DNA from: Pseudomonas prosekii
Lineage (GTDB): Bacteria; Pseudomonadota; Gammaproteobacteria; Pseudomonadales; Pseudomonadaceae
Length of the DNA stretch: 64,000 nt
Assembly: GCF_900105155.1 (NCBI RefSeq)
Contig: NZ_LT629762.1
Span: forward strand, 5,899,501 to 5,963,500
Direction: 5' to 3'
Of this stretch, positions 24,765 through 33,608 are shown piece by piece; position 1 is the stretch's first letter, and every line of letters begins with the position of its first letter. Made by a program: the position numbers and the translations under genes. The notes under the pieces were generated by a model. It was not told the DNA's origin. It saw nothing but the letters and a program-made list of their open reading frames with translations, and did no database searches.

Positions 24765-26939
24765 TTAGTTGGACGCCAACGTCAACGCATGCACCCGCGA
24801 ACTCAGCTCATTCAGGCTGAACGGTTTGGTCAGCACTCTAGTGGTTGCATCGACCGACACCAGATTGGTCCCGCCGGCGAAACCGGTCACGAACAACACT
24901 TTCAACTGCGGATACTTCAACCGGAGTTGAGCGGCCAGACTGATGCCGTTCATCATTCCCGGCAGGCCGATGTCGGACACCAGCAAGTCCAGGTGATCAA
25001 GTTTTTCTGCCTGTTTGATCGCAGAAACACTGTCCACCGCTTCAACTACCCGGTAGCCACTTTCAGATAGCAACTCAGCGGCCATTTCACGAACAGCCGC
25101 TTCATCGTCAACCAGCAGAATGGTTTCGTTGTGCGCGGTGAGTTCATGTTCTTCAGGCGTATCCGCAGACGTTTTGAGTTCGCCGGGTTGCGAATGGTCG
25201 ATGGGGAAATACATGGTCACGGTGGTGCCGATGCCGAGCGTGCTGTGAACCCGGACTTGCCCGCCGGATTGCTGGGTAAAACCATAAATCATCGACAGGC
25301 CCAGCCCGGTTCCTTCGCCGATCTTCTTGGTGGTGAAAAACGGATCGAAAATGCGCGACAGAATGTCGGGGCTGATGCCGGTGCCCGAGTCGGTGACGGA
25401 AATGCTCACGTAGGTGCCGGACGGCAGCAGTTTTTCCGACGATGCCGCTTGGTCGATGACGTAGCGGTCGACCCGCAGATCCAGCGTGCCGCCATTGGGC
25501 ATGGCATCGCGGGCGTTGATCGCAAGGTTGAGGAGGGCGTTTTCCAGCTGATTAAGATCACACTTGATCCGGTCATTGGCCTGGAATGAACACTGCACTG
25601 CGATACTCGGCCCGACCGAGCGACGAATGATCTCTTCAAGGTCTGCTACCACTTTGCGCGGTTCCAGCAGTTCGGGTTCGAGTGACTGTTGACGGGAAAA
25701 GGTCAGCAGTCGTTGAGTTAACGCTGCCGCCCGCGAAGCCGAGGTCATGGCCACCGAGTTGTAGCGCGACAGTTCGCCAAAACGACCGGCGTCGATGCGC
25801 CGTTGCATCAGTTCCAGGCTGCCGATGATGCCGGCCAGCAAGTTATTGAAGTCGTGCGCGATGCCGCCGGTAAGTTGCCCGACCGCTTCCATTTTCTGAC
25901 TTTGGCGCAACTTGGATTCAGTCATCGCCCGCTCGTGCTGCTCAGCCTCCAGTTGCTGGGTGCGTTGCCCGATGCGCACTTCGAGCAGGTCATTCCAGTC
26001 GCGAAGTGCACTTTCCAACTGCACGCGGTCGTCGATGTCTTCAATCGTGCCGTACCACTGTTCGCATTGGCCGTCGCTGTCGAGACTGCACAAGGCGCGA
26101 ACCCGGAACCAACGGTAATCGGCAGTGTTTTTGCGGATGCGGATCTGCGAGTCGAACGGTTTTAAAGTGACCAGCGACTGGTCCCAAAGCGTAATCAATG
26201 AACCACGATCATCAGGATGAACAGCGTTGGCCCATTCCCGACTTAGCGTCTGCTCAGCGGTCAGGCCGGTGTATTCGTACCAGCGTTGATCAATCGAACT
26301 AAGGTCGCCGGCAACATCGGCGGTCCATGGCCACAATGGATTCAACTCGGCGGCGATGCGGTAGTGCCTTTCGCTTTCGCGCAGTTTGTTTTCCGTAGAA
26401 CGCATGACGCTCAAGGTTTTCGAGCGCTTTAACACCCCGCCTAGCAAGTTGCTGTAGCCGCGCAAGAAGTCGATATCACTTTCGGTAAATTCGCGAGGCG
26501 TGTGGCTATCCACTTCAAAAATACCGAAAGGCCGCTCGCCCTCAGCGCCGAGGACCAACACGTTAACGAAGGCCTTGACGCCATTTTCGGTTTGAAAGTG
26601 GTGATAACGAAAGCGTGTCTCGGTAGCGAGGTCTGTCGAAATTACCGGGCTGTTGGTTTCCAGCGAATACCACTCCGGGCTGCCCACCGTGGCCTGGACT
26701 CGCACTTGGCCGACCACATCCGGCGTCCAGCCAACACCATTGCGGACCAGAAAAGTAATGCCGTCATCAAGTAACAACATGAACTTGGCCATGTTGGTTT
26801 CCAGCGCATCGCCGACTAAGCGACACGCCTCATCCAGAATATGTTCAAGGTCGTCCGACGCCACGGCCAACTCGCCAAACCTGGCGAGGACCTTGCGCTG
26901 ACGCAGTAGTGTTTCCTCGGTAGCCATGTCATCACCCAT
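24765..26939 (-). CDS. GAF-PAS hybrid histidine kinase
   Basis: A 724-residue soluble sensor kinase. An N-terminal GAF domain (about 10-180, including FLVRNGVGWTPDVVG and HTPREFTESDIDFL) precedes a PAS domain with a PAC motif (WPWTADV...WYEYTG, HPDD, YRWFRVRA), a coiled coil and the HisKA domain with His362 in GGIAHDFNNLLAG. The HATPase shows NLAINARDAMPNGG, DSGTGIS and GEGTGLGLS, and the receiver has Asp656 in VSDIGLPG. It is the same HPK4-like class as the kinase at 7276. The start could be 26939 or 26927 (MATEE); the frame open to 27095 has no good site. An orphan with no regulator next to it. Confidence 0.88.
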   Translation of the reverse strand: MGDDMATEETLLRQRKVLARFGELAVASDDLEHILDEACRLVGDALETNMAKFMLLLDDGITFLVRNGVGWTPDVVGQVRVQATVGSPEWYSLETNSPVISTDLATETRFRYHHFQTENGVKAFVNVLVLGAEGERPFGIFEVDSHTPREFTESDIDFLRGYSNLLGGVLKRSKTLSVMRSTENKLRESERHYRIAAELNPLWPWTADVAGDLSSIDQRWYEYTGLTAEQTLSREWANAVHPDDRGSLITLWDQSLVTLKPFDSQIRIRKNTADYRWFRVRALCSLDSDGQCEQWYGTIEDIDDRVQLESALRDWNDLLEVRIGQRTQQLEAEQHERAMTESKLRQSQKMEAVGQLTGGIAHDFNNLLAGIIGSLELMQRRIDAGRFGELSRYNSVAMTSASRAAALTQRLLTFSRQQSLEPELLEPRKVVADLEEIIRRSVGPSIAVQCSFQANDRIKCDLNQLENALLNLAINARDAMPNGGTLDLRVDRYVIDQAASSEKLLPSGTYVSISVTDSGTGISPDILSRIFDPFFTTKKIGEGTGLGLSMIYGFTQQSGGQVRVHSTLGIGTTVTMYFPIDHSQPGELKTSADTPEEHELTAHNETILLVDDEAAVREMAAELLSESGYRVVEAVDSVSAIKQAEKLDHLDLLVSDIGLPGMMNGISLAAQLRLKYPQLKVLFVTGFAGGTNLVSVDATTRVLTKPFSLNELSSRVHALTLASN

Positions 26940-27012
26940 CTCATTTGTATATCCGAGGGTGCTGTTGCGGTCGGGTTCAATCGATATGATCGAAGGCTGA
27001 TCGCCGGTGCGC

Positions 27013-27831
27013 TTAGTGCCGTTCCGCGACGCCGGGCACGTCCATGTTGATCTTGCGCCACGCCGCTTCGGACAAGCTGTAGACCGAAAACGCAATCAGC
27101 CCCAAGGCCATTACCATCAGGATCACACCGCCGGCCGGCAAGTTCTGCAACGCATTCAGCGCATCTTTCATGCCCGGCGGATTGATCGCCTTATAGCTTG
27201 AGCCGCTGATCATCAACAGCAGGGCGATCTCGATGAACACGACGCCACGGGCGATAAGACCAAATCGCGAGACCGGCCTTACATAGCGCATGACTTCTTC
27301 GTCGGCTTCAAAGTACTTCTCGAACGAAGCTTTCCAGCCCTTGATGATGTGCGCGATACCCACGCCCAGTGGCACCAGTGCGACGAGGTAGACCAACAAG
27401 TTCGAGTGTTCCCACGACAACAACTGCGCGAGCAAGTCTTTGGTTTGCCCACCTCCGGAACCGCCCGAACTATTGATCCCGCTGACCAGCAACCCCAGGG
27501 CAAAGAACGCCAGAGCGCCGTTCACCACGCCGCCGGCCAATAAACCCGCACGGATCACCAAACCCTTGAACTCTTTGCCGTGATGATCAACATCGCGGGT
27601 TGCCTGCAATACCCGCCAAGCCGCGAATGCCAGCAAACCGGCGACGACAATGCCAATCAGCAAGTAGCCGAATGGTTGGCTCAACAAGGCTTCCAGGCTC
27701 TTGTGACTGTCTTTGGGTTTGCTTGAATCCTGGGCCGCGAGTAACGCGAAGATCCCGATAATCAGGTAAAGAATGCCCCGGGCGGCATAACCGCTTCGAG
27801 CTAAAACGATAAGGCTGTGTTGCGTGGACAT
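27013..27831 (-). CDS. DUF1206 membrane protein (three internal repeats)
   Basis: A 272-residue integral membrane protein of six helices arranged as three two-helix repeats. Each repeat begins with a basic-aromatic-glycine turn: LARSGYAARGILYLIIG, VIRAGLLAGGVVNGALA and VSRFGLIARGVVFIEIA. This is the DUF1206 pattern, of unknown function. The ATG at 27831 fits the first repeat; upstream in-frame sequence lacks hydrophobicity. It is transcribed away from the TetR-type regulator, so the two share an intergenic region containing the palindrome at 27920. Confidence 0.85.
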   Translation of the reverse strand: MSTQHSLIVLARSGYAARGILYLIIGIFALLAAQDSSKPKDSHKSLEALLSQPFGYLLIGIVVAGLLAFAAWRVLQATRDVDHHGKEFKGLVIRAGLLAGGVVNGALAFFALGLLVSGINSSGGSGGGQTKDLLAQLLSWEHSNLLVYLVALVPLGVGIAHIIKGWKASFEKYFEADEEVMRYVRPVSRFGLIARGVVFIEIALLLMISGSSYKAINPPGMKDALNALQNLPAGGVILMVMALGLIAFSVYSLSEAAWRKINMDVPGVAERH

Positions 27832-27919
27832 TGCTGTTAATTCCCGAAAAGTTATACAGGAGAGACCTGTAACGGCGGACGGGGTTCGATCTGGCTTCGA
27901 CTTGCAGTGAAGTCGGCCA

Positions 27920-27960
27920 AATGTACTCAGGTGTACATTCACAGGTCGTCCGAGTACATT
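27920..27960. promoter_or_regulatory. Palindromic operator candidate upstream of the TetR-type gene
   Basis: Perfect dyad aatgtac-N6-gtacatt at 27920-27939, followed by a third gtacatt at 27954-27960. The half caggtgtacatt also occurs at 31652-31663 upstream of the demethylase gene. This suggests a site bound by the adjacent TetR-type regulator at both promoters. Confidence 0.55.
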
Positions 27961-27993
27961 CGGGTCACGCATTTTTCAGCAAGGCAGGACCCG

Positions 27994-28692
27994 ATGTCTC
28001 AGTTAGGCAAAGCACGCGGCAAGGCGCAGGACAGCGGGTGGCGTGGTTCGCCCGAGGGTTGGCTGGCCGCCGCTTACGATGCGCTGAAGGAGTCGGGCAT
28101 CGATGCCGTTCGGGTGATGCCGCTGGCGAAACGCCTGGGATTATCGCGAACCAGCTTCTATTGGTTCTTCGAGGATCGCGAGCAATTGCTCGCCGCTTTG
28201 CTCACACGCTGGCGCGACACCAATACTGGCGGGCTGATCCGCCAAAGCGAGAGTTACGCGGAAAGCATTTCCGAAGCGATCCTCAATGTCTTCGAATGCT
28301 GGCTCAACCCGCAGACGTTCGATTCGCAATTCGAGTTCGCCGTGCGCAGTTGGGCGCTGCAGTCTGCCGAGGTTGCCGCCGAAGTCGCCACCGCCGATGA
28401 GCAACGCATCAGCGCGCTGGCCAGCATGTTCAAGCGTTTCGGTTACGACTTGAACGCCGCCGACACCCGCGCGCGCACGATCTATCTGACGCAGATCGGT
28501 TACATCACGATGAACACCAGCGAGGAAATCACCGTGCGTTTTCAGCGCATCCCGCATTACGTGAGCATCTTCACCGGCAAAGTGCCAAAGCAGCGCGAAC
28601 TGGACCGTTTCTACGGAAAGTTCGGTTACGCCGAAAGTGAGCCGGGGCACTTTGTGCCGTTGACCGACACATTCGAGGACGCGGCGAAATGA
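27994..28692 (+). CDS. TetR-type transcriptional regulator
   Basis: A 232-residue regulator. The N-terminal helix-turn-helix (about 20-65) reads GIDAVRVMPLAKRLGLSRTSFYWFFEDREQLL, the typical TetR recognition helix region with YW(F)F. The C-terminal ligand domain is helical and not assignable. The ATG at 27994 has CAGGA upstream. The stop overlaps the ATG of the P5C reductase-like gene by ATGA, so the two are coupled. It probably controls that gene and the betaine demethylase locus, judging by the shared palindrome half. Confidence 0.88.
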   Translation: MSQLGKARGKAQDSGWRGSPEGWLAAAYDALKESGIDAVRVMPLAKRLGLSRTSFYWFFEDREQLLAALLTRWRDTNTGGLIRQSESYAESISEAILNVFECWLNPQTFDSQFEFAVRSWALQSAEVAAEVATADEQRISALASMFKRFGYDLNAADTRARTIYLTQIGYITMNTSEEITVRFQRIPHYVSIFTGKVPKQRELDRFYGKFGYAESEPGHFVPLTDTFEDAAK

Positions 28693-29482
28693 GCAGCCAG
28701 ACGCCGGGAATCCAGACGCTGGGAATCATCGGCGGAACTGGCTGGCTGGGTGGCTCGATTGCGAAAGCGCTGCTGGCGAAAGGCGTGTTGCACAAGGCCA
28801 TCTGGTTATTTCCAATCGATCCGGCAGTCATCCGCTAGCGCGCGAAGGCGCGCAACTGGTCACCGATAATCAGGCACTGGTGGCCCGCAGCGGGCTGATT
28901 ATCCTCGCCGTGCGCCCCGAACACTTCGCCAATCTCAACATTAATGCCTCGGGCAAAACTGTGATCTCGCTGATGGCCGGGATTACTGCGCAGGCGATTT
29001 CAAAGCAGACTTCGGCAGCGGCGGTCATCCGGGCGATGCCCAACGCAGCGGTGGAAATCGAGCGATCGTTCACGCCGTGGTTTTGTTTTGGCGAGGTGGA
29101 TGCGGCGACAAAAAGTCTGGTGCAGCGTTTGTTCGAAAGCGTCGGCACAGCGGCTGAAGTGACGCAAGAGGATCACATCGAGGTGCTCTCGGCGCTGTCC
29201 GGCACCGGTCCGGCGTTTCCTGCGTTATTACTGACCGCGTTGGCCAAGCAGGCGACGCTAGCCGGAATACCTGCCGATATCGCGCAACTCGCGGCGAAGA
29301 ATGTGGTGGTGCATAGCAGCCAGTTACTCGCCAGCCGCGATGCTCAGGAAACCCTTGATAGCTTGATTGCGTATCGGGGTGTGACCGCCGCCGCGTTGCA
29401 GTCGCTGACGGATGGCCAGTTCGAGCAACAGATCGGCAAGGCTTTGGAGGAGGGCGCTGCCGTCGCGCGCAAAGGCCTTTGA
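28689..29482 (+). pseudogene. Frameshifted pyrroline-5-carboxylate reductase-like gene
   Basis: The first reading frame gives 49 residues with a Rossmann motif (LGIIGGTGWLGGSIAKALL) and stops at the TAG at 28836-28838. The remainder of the protein (SNRSGSH..., AVRPEHF, RAMPNAAVEIE, ALSGTGPAFPALLL, YRGVTAAALQSL) is in a different frame and runs to the TGA at 29480-29482. Joining the two requires a 2-base deletion or 1-base insertion around 28803-28810 (tctggttatttcc), giving IWISNRSG as in the ProC family. Together the pieces cover a whole ProC-like oxidoreductase. Either the gene is broken or this is a sequencing error. Part of an operon with the regulator in front. Confidence 0.85.
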
Positions 29483-29491
29483 CCCGCATCA

Positions 29492-29522
29492 CCGCAGCGC
29501 CCTCCAAATGAGGGCGCTGCGG
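29492..29522. terminator. Hairpin between convergent genes
   Basis: Twelve-base stem ccgcagcgccct / agggcgctgcgg with a 7-base loop between the ProC-like gene and the convergent demethylase gene. There is no T run, but it is strong enough to define transcript ends. Confidence 0.6.
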
Positions 29523-29529
29523 CGTCAGC

Positions 29530-31566
29530 TCAGAGGTCTTTCACCAGGCGCAGCGCGTCGTAAATGGCGGCGTGGGTGTTGCGCGCCGACACGGCATCGC
29601 CAATCCGGAACAATTGGAAACGACCTTCGGGGTGCGTGACGATGTTCTGGGTTTTGCCGGCGATCAAATTGTGCTGTTCGACCGCGCCGCCATTGCTCGA
29701 ATGTCCGCGCAACTCGAAGTACAGATCGTCCAGCGGCAGGGTGCCGTGATTGATCACCACCTGATCGACCACCCGCTGTTTATTCACTCGGCCATAATCG
29801 CTGCCAAAGCTGACCAGCAACTTGCCATCGCGTTTTTCTACGGCTTCGACCCGATAAGTCACGGTAAACGTGACGTCGAGGTCTTGCAGGCTGCGCATGT
29901 ACGGCACCAGGTTCATCGCCATGACTTCCGGCGCAAACGACCGGTCGGGCGTGACGATTTCGAGGGTGGCGCCACTGTTGGCGATCACTTCAGCGGCCTG
30001 CAACGCCGCATGGTCGCCGGCGTCATCGAAGATCAGCACGTTGCGCCCGGGTTTGACGTCGCCGGAAATGATGTCCCACGCCGATACCACCAGTTCATTG
30101 CCATGTTTCAGCACTTCGGTGTGCGGCAGACCGCCAGTGGCGACGATGACCACGTCCGGTTCTTGCGCCAGCACCGTATCGGCCTCGGCCCAGGTGTTGA
30201 AATGGAATTTGACCCCGAGCCGTTCGCACTGGGCCATGCGCCAGTCGATGATGCTGATCATCTCGCGGCGACGCTCGCTTAACGCGGTCAGGCGGATCTG
30301 CCCGCCGGGCTGGTCGGCGACTTCAAATACGGTGACGTCGTGCCCTCGCTCACCGGCGACCCGCGCCGCCTCCAGACCCGCCGGGCCAGTGCCAATAATC
30401 ACTACGTTGCGTTTGACCGGCGCCTGCGCAATCTCGTGCGGCATTGTGGTTTCGCGGCCGGTCGCAGCGTTGTGGATGCAATACGCCGCGCCGCCCTGAT
30501 AGATGCGGTCCAGGCAGTAGTTGGCGCCGACGCACGGGCGGATTTCTTCCTCACGTTTTTCGATGATTTTGCGCACGATGTGCGGGTCGGTCATGTGCGC
30601 GCGGGTCATGCCGACCATGTCGATCTTACCGGAGGCGATGGCATGTCGGGCGGTGGCGACGTCGGGAATCTTCGCTGCGTGGAACGTCGGGAAACCGGTG
30701 GCCGCGCGGATTTCACCGGCGAAATCCAGGTGCGGCGAGTTGCGCATGCCCTGGATCGGAATCACGTCGGTGAGGCCGGCATCGGTGTCGATGTGGCCAC
30801 GCACTACGTTGAGAAAATCCACCAGGCCGCTGTCCTTGAGCAGATGCGAAATCGCCATGCCTTCCTGCGCACCAAAGCCGCCGGGCAGGTCCTCGTCGCC
30901 GGTATAGCGCACGCCGAGAATGAAATCCTCGCCGCATTGCTTGCGGATGCCGCGCAGCACATCGAAGGTGAAACGCAGGCGATTTTCCAGCGAACCGCCG
31001 TAAGGTCCGTCGAGATCGTTGGTCAGCGGCGACCAGAACTGATCCATCAAATGCCCGTAGGCTTGCAGCTCCAGGCCGTCGAGGCCGGCGGCTTTCATGC
31101 GCTCGGCGGCGTCCACGTAATCCTTGATGATGCGCTCGATGTCCCACTCTTCCATTTTCTTCGGGAACGAGCGGTGCGACGCCTCGCGGCGATGCGAGGG
31201 CGAGACCACCGGCAGCCAGTCGGCTTTGTCCCAGCGCGTGCGACGGCCCAGATGCGTCAGTTGAATCATCACCGCCGCGCCGTGTTCGTGGCACTCATCG
31301 GTGAGGTCTTTGAGCCAGCCGACCACTTCGTCCTTGTACGCCAGGATGTTGTTGAACACCGGCGGACTGTCGCGTGACACCGCCGCAGAACCGGCGGTCA
31401 TGGTCAACGCCACGCCAGCCTTGGCGCGCTCGACGTGATAGGCCCGATAAAGATCCTTGGGCATGCCGTCGACCGGATACGCCGGTTCGTGCGAGGTGGT
31501 CATGATGCGGTTACGCAAGGTCAGGTTTTTGATTGTGTAGGGCTGCAACAGGGGATCGCTGGACAT
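29530..31566 (-). CDS. DgcA/StcD-type N-demethylase flavoenzyme
   Basis: A 678-residue enzyme of the trimethylamine dehydrogenase/2,4-dienoyl-CoA reductase class. The N-terminal FMN TIM barrel (about 1-370: LRNRIMTTSHEPAYP, YGGSLENRLRF) is followed by a 4Fe-4S cysteine set (RPCVGANYCLDR...AAYCIHN) and a C-terminal FAD/NAD module with the dinucleotide motif IIGTGPAGLEAARVAGERGHDV. Close relatives remove a methyl group from dimethylglycine (DgcA) or N-methylproline (StcD, stachydrine pathway). Nearby OpuAC and ProP-like genes and a ProC-like gene favour a proline-betaine-like substrate, which is inference. GAGGAG precedes the ATG at 31566. Confidence 0.88.
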   Translation of the reverse strand: MSSDPLLQPYTIKNLTLRNRIMTTSHEPAYPVDGMPKDLYRAYHVERAKAGVALTMTAGSAAVSRDSPPVFNNILAYKDEVVGWLKDLTDECHEHGAAVMIQLTHLGRRTRWDKADWLPVVSPSHRREASHRSFPKKMEEWDIERIIKDYVDAAERMKAAGLDGLELQAYGHLMDQFWSPLTNDLDGPYGGSLENRLRFTFDVLRGIRKQCGEDFILGVRYTGDEDLPGGFGAQEGMAISHLLKDSGLVDFLNVVRGHIDTDAGLTDVIPIQGMRNSPHLDFAGEIRAATGFPTFHAAKIPDVATARHAIASGKIDMVGMTRAHMTDPHIVRKIIEKREEEIRPCVGANYCLDRIYQGGAAYCIHNAATGRETTMPHEIAQAPVKRNVVIIGTGPAGLEAARVAGERGHDVTVFEVADQPGGQIRLTALSERRREMISIIDWRMAQCERLGVKFHFNTWAEADTVLAQEPDVVIVATGGLPHTEVLKHGNELVVSAWDIISGDVKPGRNVLIFDDAGDHAALQAAEVIANSGATLEIVTPDRSFAPEVMAMNLVPYMRSLQDLDVTFTVTYRVEAVEKRDGKLLVSFGSDYGRVNKQRVVDQVVINHGTLPLDDLYFELRGHSSNGGAVEQHNLIAGKTQNIVTHPEGRFQLFRIGDAVSARNTHAAIYDALRLVKDL

Positions 31567-31604
31567 GTGGTGCGCTCCTCGAACAAACATCAGGCGTTGG
31601 TTTT

Positions 31605-31663
31605 GACATAACGGTATGTCCAATGTTCACAGGCGTCAACCGATCATGACACAGGTGTACATT
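31605..31663. promoter_or_regulatory. Operator candidates upstream of the demethylase
   Basis: A dyad gacata-acgg-tatgtc sits at 31605-31620, 39 bases upstream of the demethylase start. Farther upstream, caggtgtacatt at 31652-31663 repeats a half-site of the palindrome in front of the TetR-type gene. The region is the divergent promoter between the demethylase and the OpuAC gene. Confidence 0.5.
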
Positions 31664-31827
31664 TTGCTTGTGCCACCGCGAAACCGCGATTAACATCCGC
31701 TAAAACAAGAAACGCCGATGATGTTTTGATGCCCTGTGACTGCGATCTTGTTTGCTCTCCTGTCGGAGAGGTTTGTTGCTTCTGCTGCCCTGCCAATAAC
31801 TATTCGAATAGAAAGCGGAGATGCGCG

Positions 31828-32733
31828 ATGACTAACCAAACGTTATCCAGTAAAAGCCTGATCGGCTGGCTTGCAGCGGCGGCGCTGGGCACTTGCAGCC
31901 TAGCCGCCAACGCCGCAGACCCGGCGCCGATCCGTATCGGCTGGGTCAACTGGTCGGACACCGAGATCACGGTGAAACTGGCCAGCGCCGCGTTACAGGA
32001 CAACCTCAAACAACCCGTAAAACTGGTGCTGGCGGATATCGGTATTCAGTTCCAGGCGCTGGCCAACGGCAACATCGACTTGATCCCGATGGTCTGGTTG
32101 CCCAGTACGCACAAGGCTTTCCACGACAAGTACCGCGACAAGATTGAAGACCTGGGCGTGCTCTATGAAGGGCGGATCGGCATGGCGGTGCCGACGTCAA
32201 TTCCTGAAAGTGAGATCGCCAGTGTCGAAGACCTGAACAAGCCTGACGTGAAAGCCAAACTGGGCGGCAAGATCCTCACGTCTGAAGTCGGCAACGGCCA
32301 ATACAAACTCACGGAACTGGCACTCAAGGAATACAAACTTGATGGCTACAAGATGGTCGCGTCTTCAGAGTCGGGCATGTTGAGTGAACTGGATCGCAAC
32401 CTGAAACGCGATAAGTGGTCGTTGGTCAACGCCTGGAGTCCGCACTGGATGTTCTCCAAGTGGTCGCTGCGTTATCTGGATGATCCGAAGAAGATTTTCG
32501 GCGGCGCTGAACAAATCCACGCGTTCGCCCGCCAGGGTTTCAGCGTGGAACATCCGGAAGTGGCGCGCTTCTTCGCCAACTTCAAAATCCCTCAGGCGGA
32601 TCTTGAAAAGCTGATGTTTGCGGCGCGGGAAAGTACTGCGGACAAGGTGGTGGCGGACTATTACGCGGCGAACAAACCACGGTTTGCGGCGATGTTTGAA
32701 ACGGCAACGGCTGCGAGTGGCGTCACTCAGTAA
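31828..32733 (+). CDS. OpuAC-type betaine/choline substrate-binding protein (orphan)
   Basis: A 301-residue periplasmic binding protein. The signal peptide ends AANAA before DPAPIRIGWVNWSDTE. The body matches the OpuAC/ProX family, whose aromatic box binds quaternary amines; Trp residues in VNWSD, PMVWLP and NAWSPHWMFSKW are candidates. CGGAGA precedes the ATG at 31828. No permease or ATPase gene is adjacent. In pseudomonads such orphan binding proteins (CaiX, BetX) feed the shared Cbc transporter, so the same may hold here. It is divergent from the demethylase gene, which fits uptake of the demethylase pathway precursor. Confidence 0.88.
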   Translation: MTNQTLSSKSLIGWLAAAALGTCSLAANAADPAPIRIGWVNWSDTEITVKLASAALQDNLKQPVKLVLADIGIQFQALANGNIDLIPMVWLPSTHKAFHDKYRDKIEDLGVLYEGRIGMAVPTSIPESEIASVEDLNKPDVKAKLGGKILTSEVGNGQYKLTELALKEYKLDGYKMVASSESGMLSELDRNLKRDKWSLVNAWSPHWMFSKWSLRYLDDPKKIFGGAEQIHAFARQGFSVEHPEVARFFANFKIPQADLEKLMFAARESTADKVVADYYAANKPRFAAMFETATAASGVTQ

Positions 32734-32738
32734 CGAAC

Positions 32739-32775
32739 AAGGGCGACGCCGTTGGCAGCGTCGCCCTTGGTTTTG
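32739..32775. terminator. Terminator after the OpuAC gene
   Basis: Eleven-base stem aagggcgacgc / gcgtcgccctt (32739-32749 and 32758-32768) followed by GGTTTT. It lies between the OpuAC gene and the convergent DUF1264 gene. Confidence 0.8.
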
Positions 32776-32791
32776 CGGTGGTGCGTGAACC

Positions 32792-33574
32792 TTACGGAAC
32801 GGCCTGGCTATGTGAGTGCGGCGTGCCGGTCGGGTCTTCGATTTGAATGACATCGCCCTTGCGCCAGGCATCGGCGCCCGGATCAATCGCAGGCGCGGGA
32901 ATGTCGGCGCGCGACTTCCTCTTCTCGGCACTGTTGATGCCGAATCGCTTGTCGCGCTCTGAGACTAACTTCTGATCAACTTGGCCATCTGCGGTGAATC
33001 CCATCATCAGTTGCGGAACGCCCAGCGGCAGGTCTTTATTGAGGTCGGTGTGCCACGTGTGCCAAGTCTTGCCGTAGGTGTGAACGAGTTTTTCCATCAG
33101 CGCATGTTCGGCAACTTCCGGGATCCCCGGCGCAACTAACTGGCCCGATTTCACTTCGTGGACATGGCTGTGCCACAAGGCTTTTTCAGCCTTCGGCAAC
33201 TTGGCGAACAGTTGCTCGCTGATGATGTATTCCACGCCCATGAGCTTCGCGTCTTTGCGATTACCGTCGTAAATCACGCACTGGATCACCTCTTCATTGA
33301 GGATCGAACAGTAGTGATGCGCCTCCATCTGTACATCGGGATGACCATTGTAAAAATGGAAGCCATCGAGGTAAGCATTCAGCGCTTCAACCGGCGGGCG
33401 CGATTGCATCAGCGCTGCGCCGGCCTCCAGGGTCTTGGTCGAGGGCGTTTTCTCTGCGCCCGGCGCAACGACATTAGAGTCCGTATTGTTTGCGGCGCAG
33501 GCCGTCAGCAGTCCACTGACCGTCAGCATCAACAGTGGTCGGGACAGGGCAAAAGTGGCGCGTTTGCTTTTCAT
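32792..33574 (-). CDS. DUF1264 (OBAP-like) lipoprotein
   Basis: A 260-residue protein with a lipoprotein signal (LLTACAAN), so probably anchored to the outer membrane. The mature part contains the DUF1264 features QMEAHHYC, VIQCVIYD, YIIS..LF..LP..EK.LWHSH and VPQLMMGFT. This family includes the oil-body-associated proteins (OBAP) of plants; the bacterial role is unknown. GAAGGAT precedes the ATG. It sits just upstream of the osmolyte transporter gene on the other side, but nothing shows that they work together. Confidence 0.85.
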   Translation of the reverse strand: MKSKRATFALSRPLLMLTVSGLLTACAANNTDSNVVAPGAEKTPSTKTLEAGAALMQSRPPVEALNAYLDGFHFYNGHPDVQMEAHHYCSILNEEVIQCVIYDGNRKDAKLMGVEYIISEQLFAKLPKAEKALWHSHVHEVKSGQLVAPGIPEVAEHALMEKLVHTYGKTWHTWHTDLNKDLPLGVPQLMMGFTADGQVDQKLVSERDKRFGINSAEKRKSRADIPAPAIDPGADAWRKGDVIQIEDPTGTPHSHSQAVP

Positions 33575-33608
33575 TGCAGATCCTTCTTACAAAGACTTGG
33601 AGCGTCGC

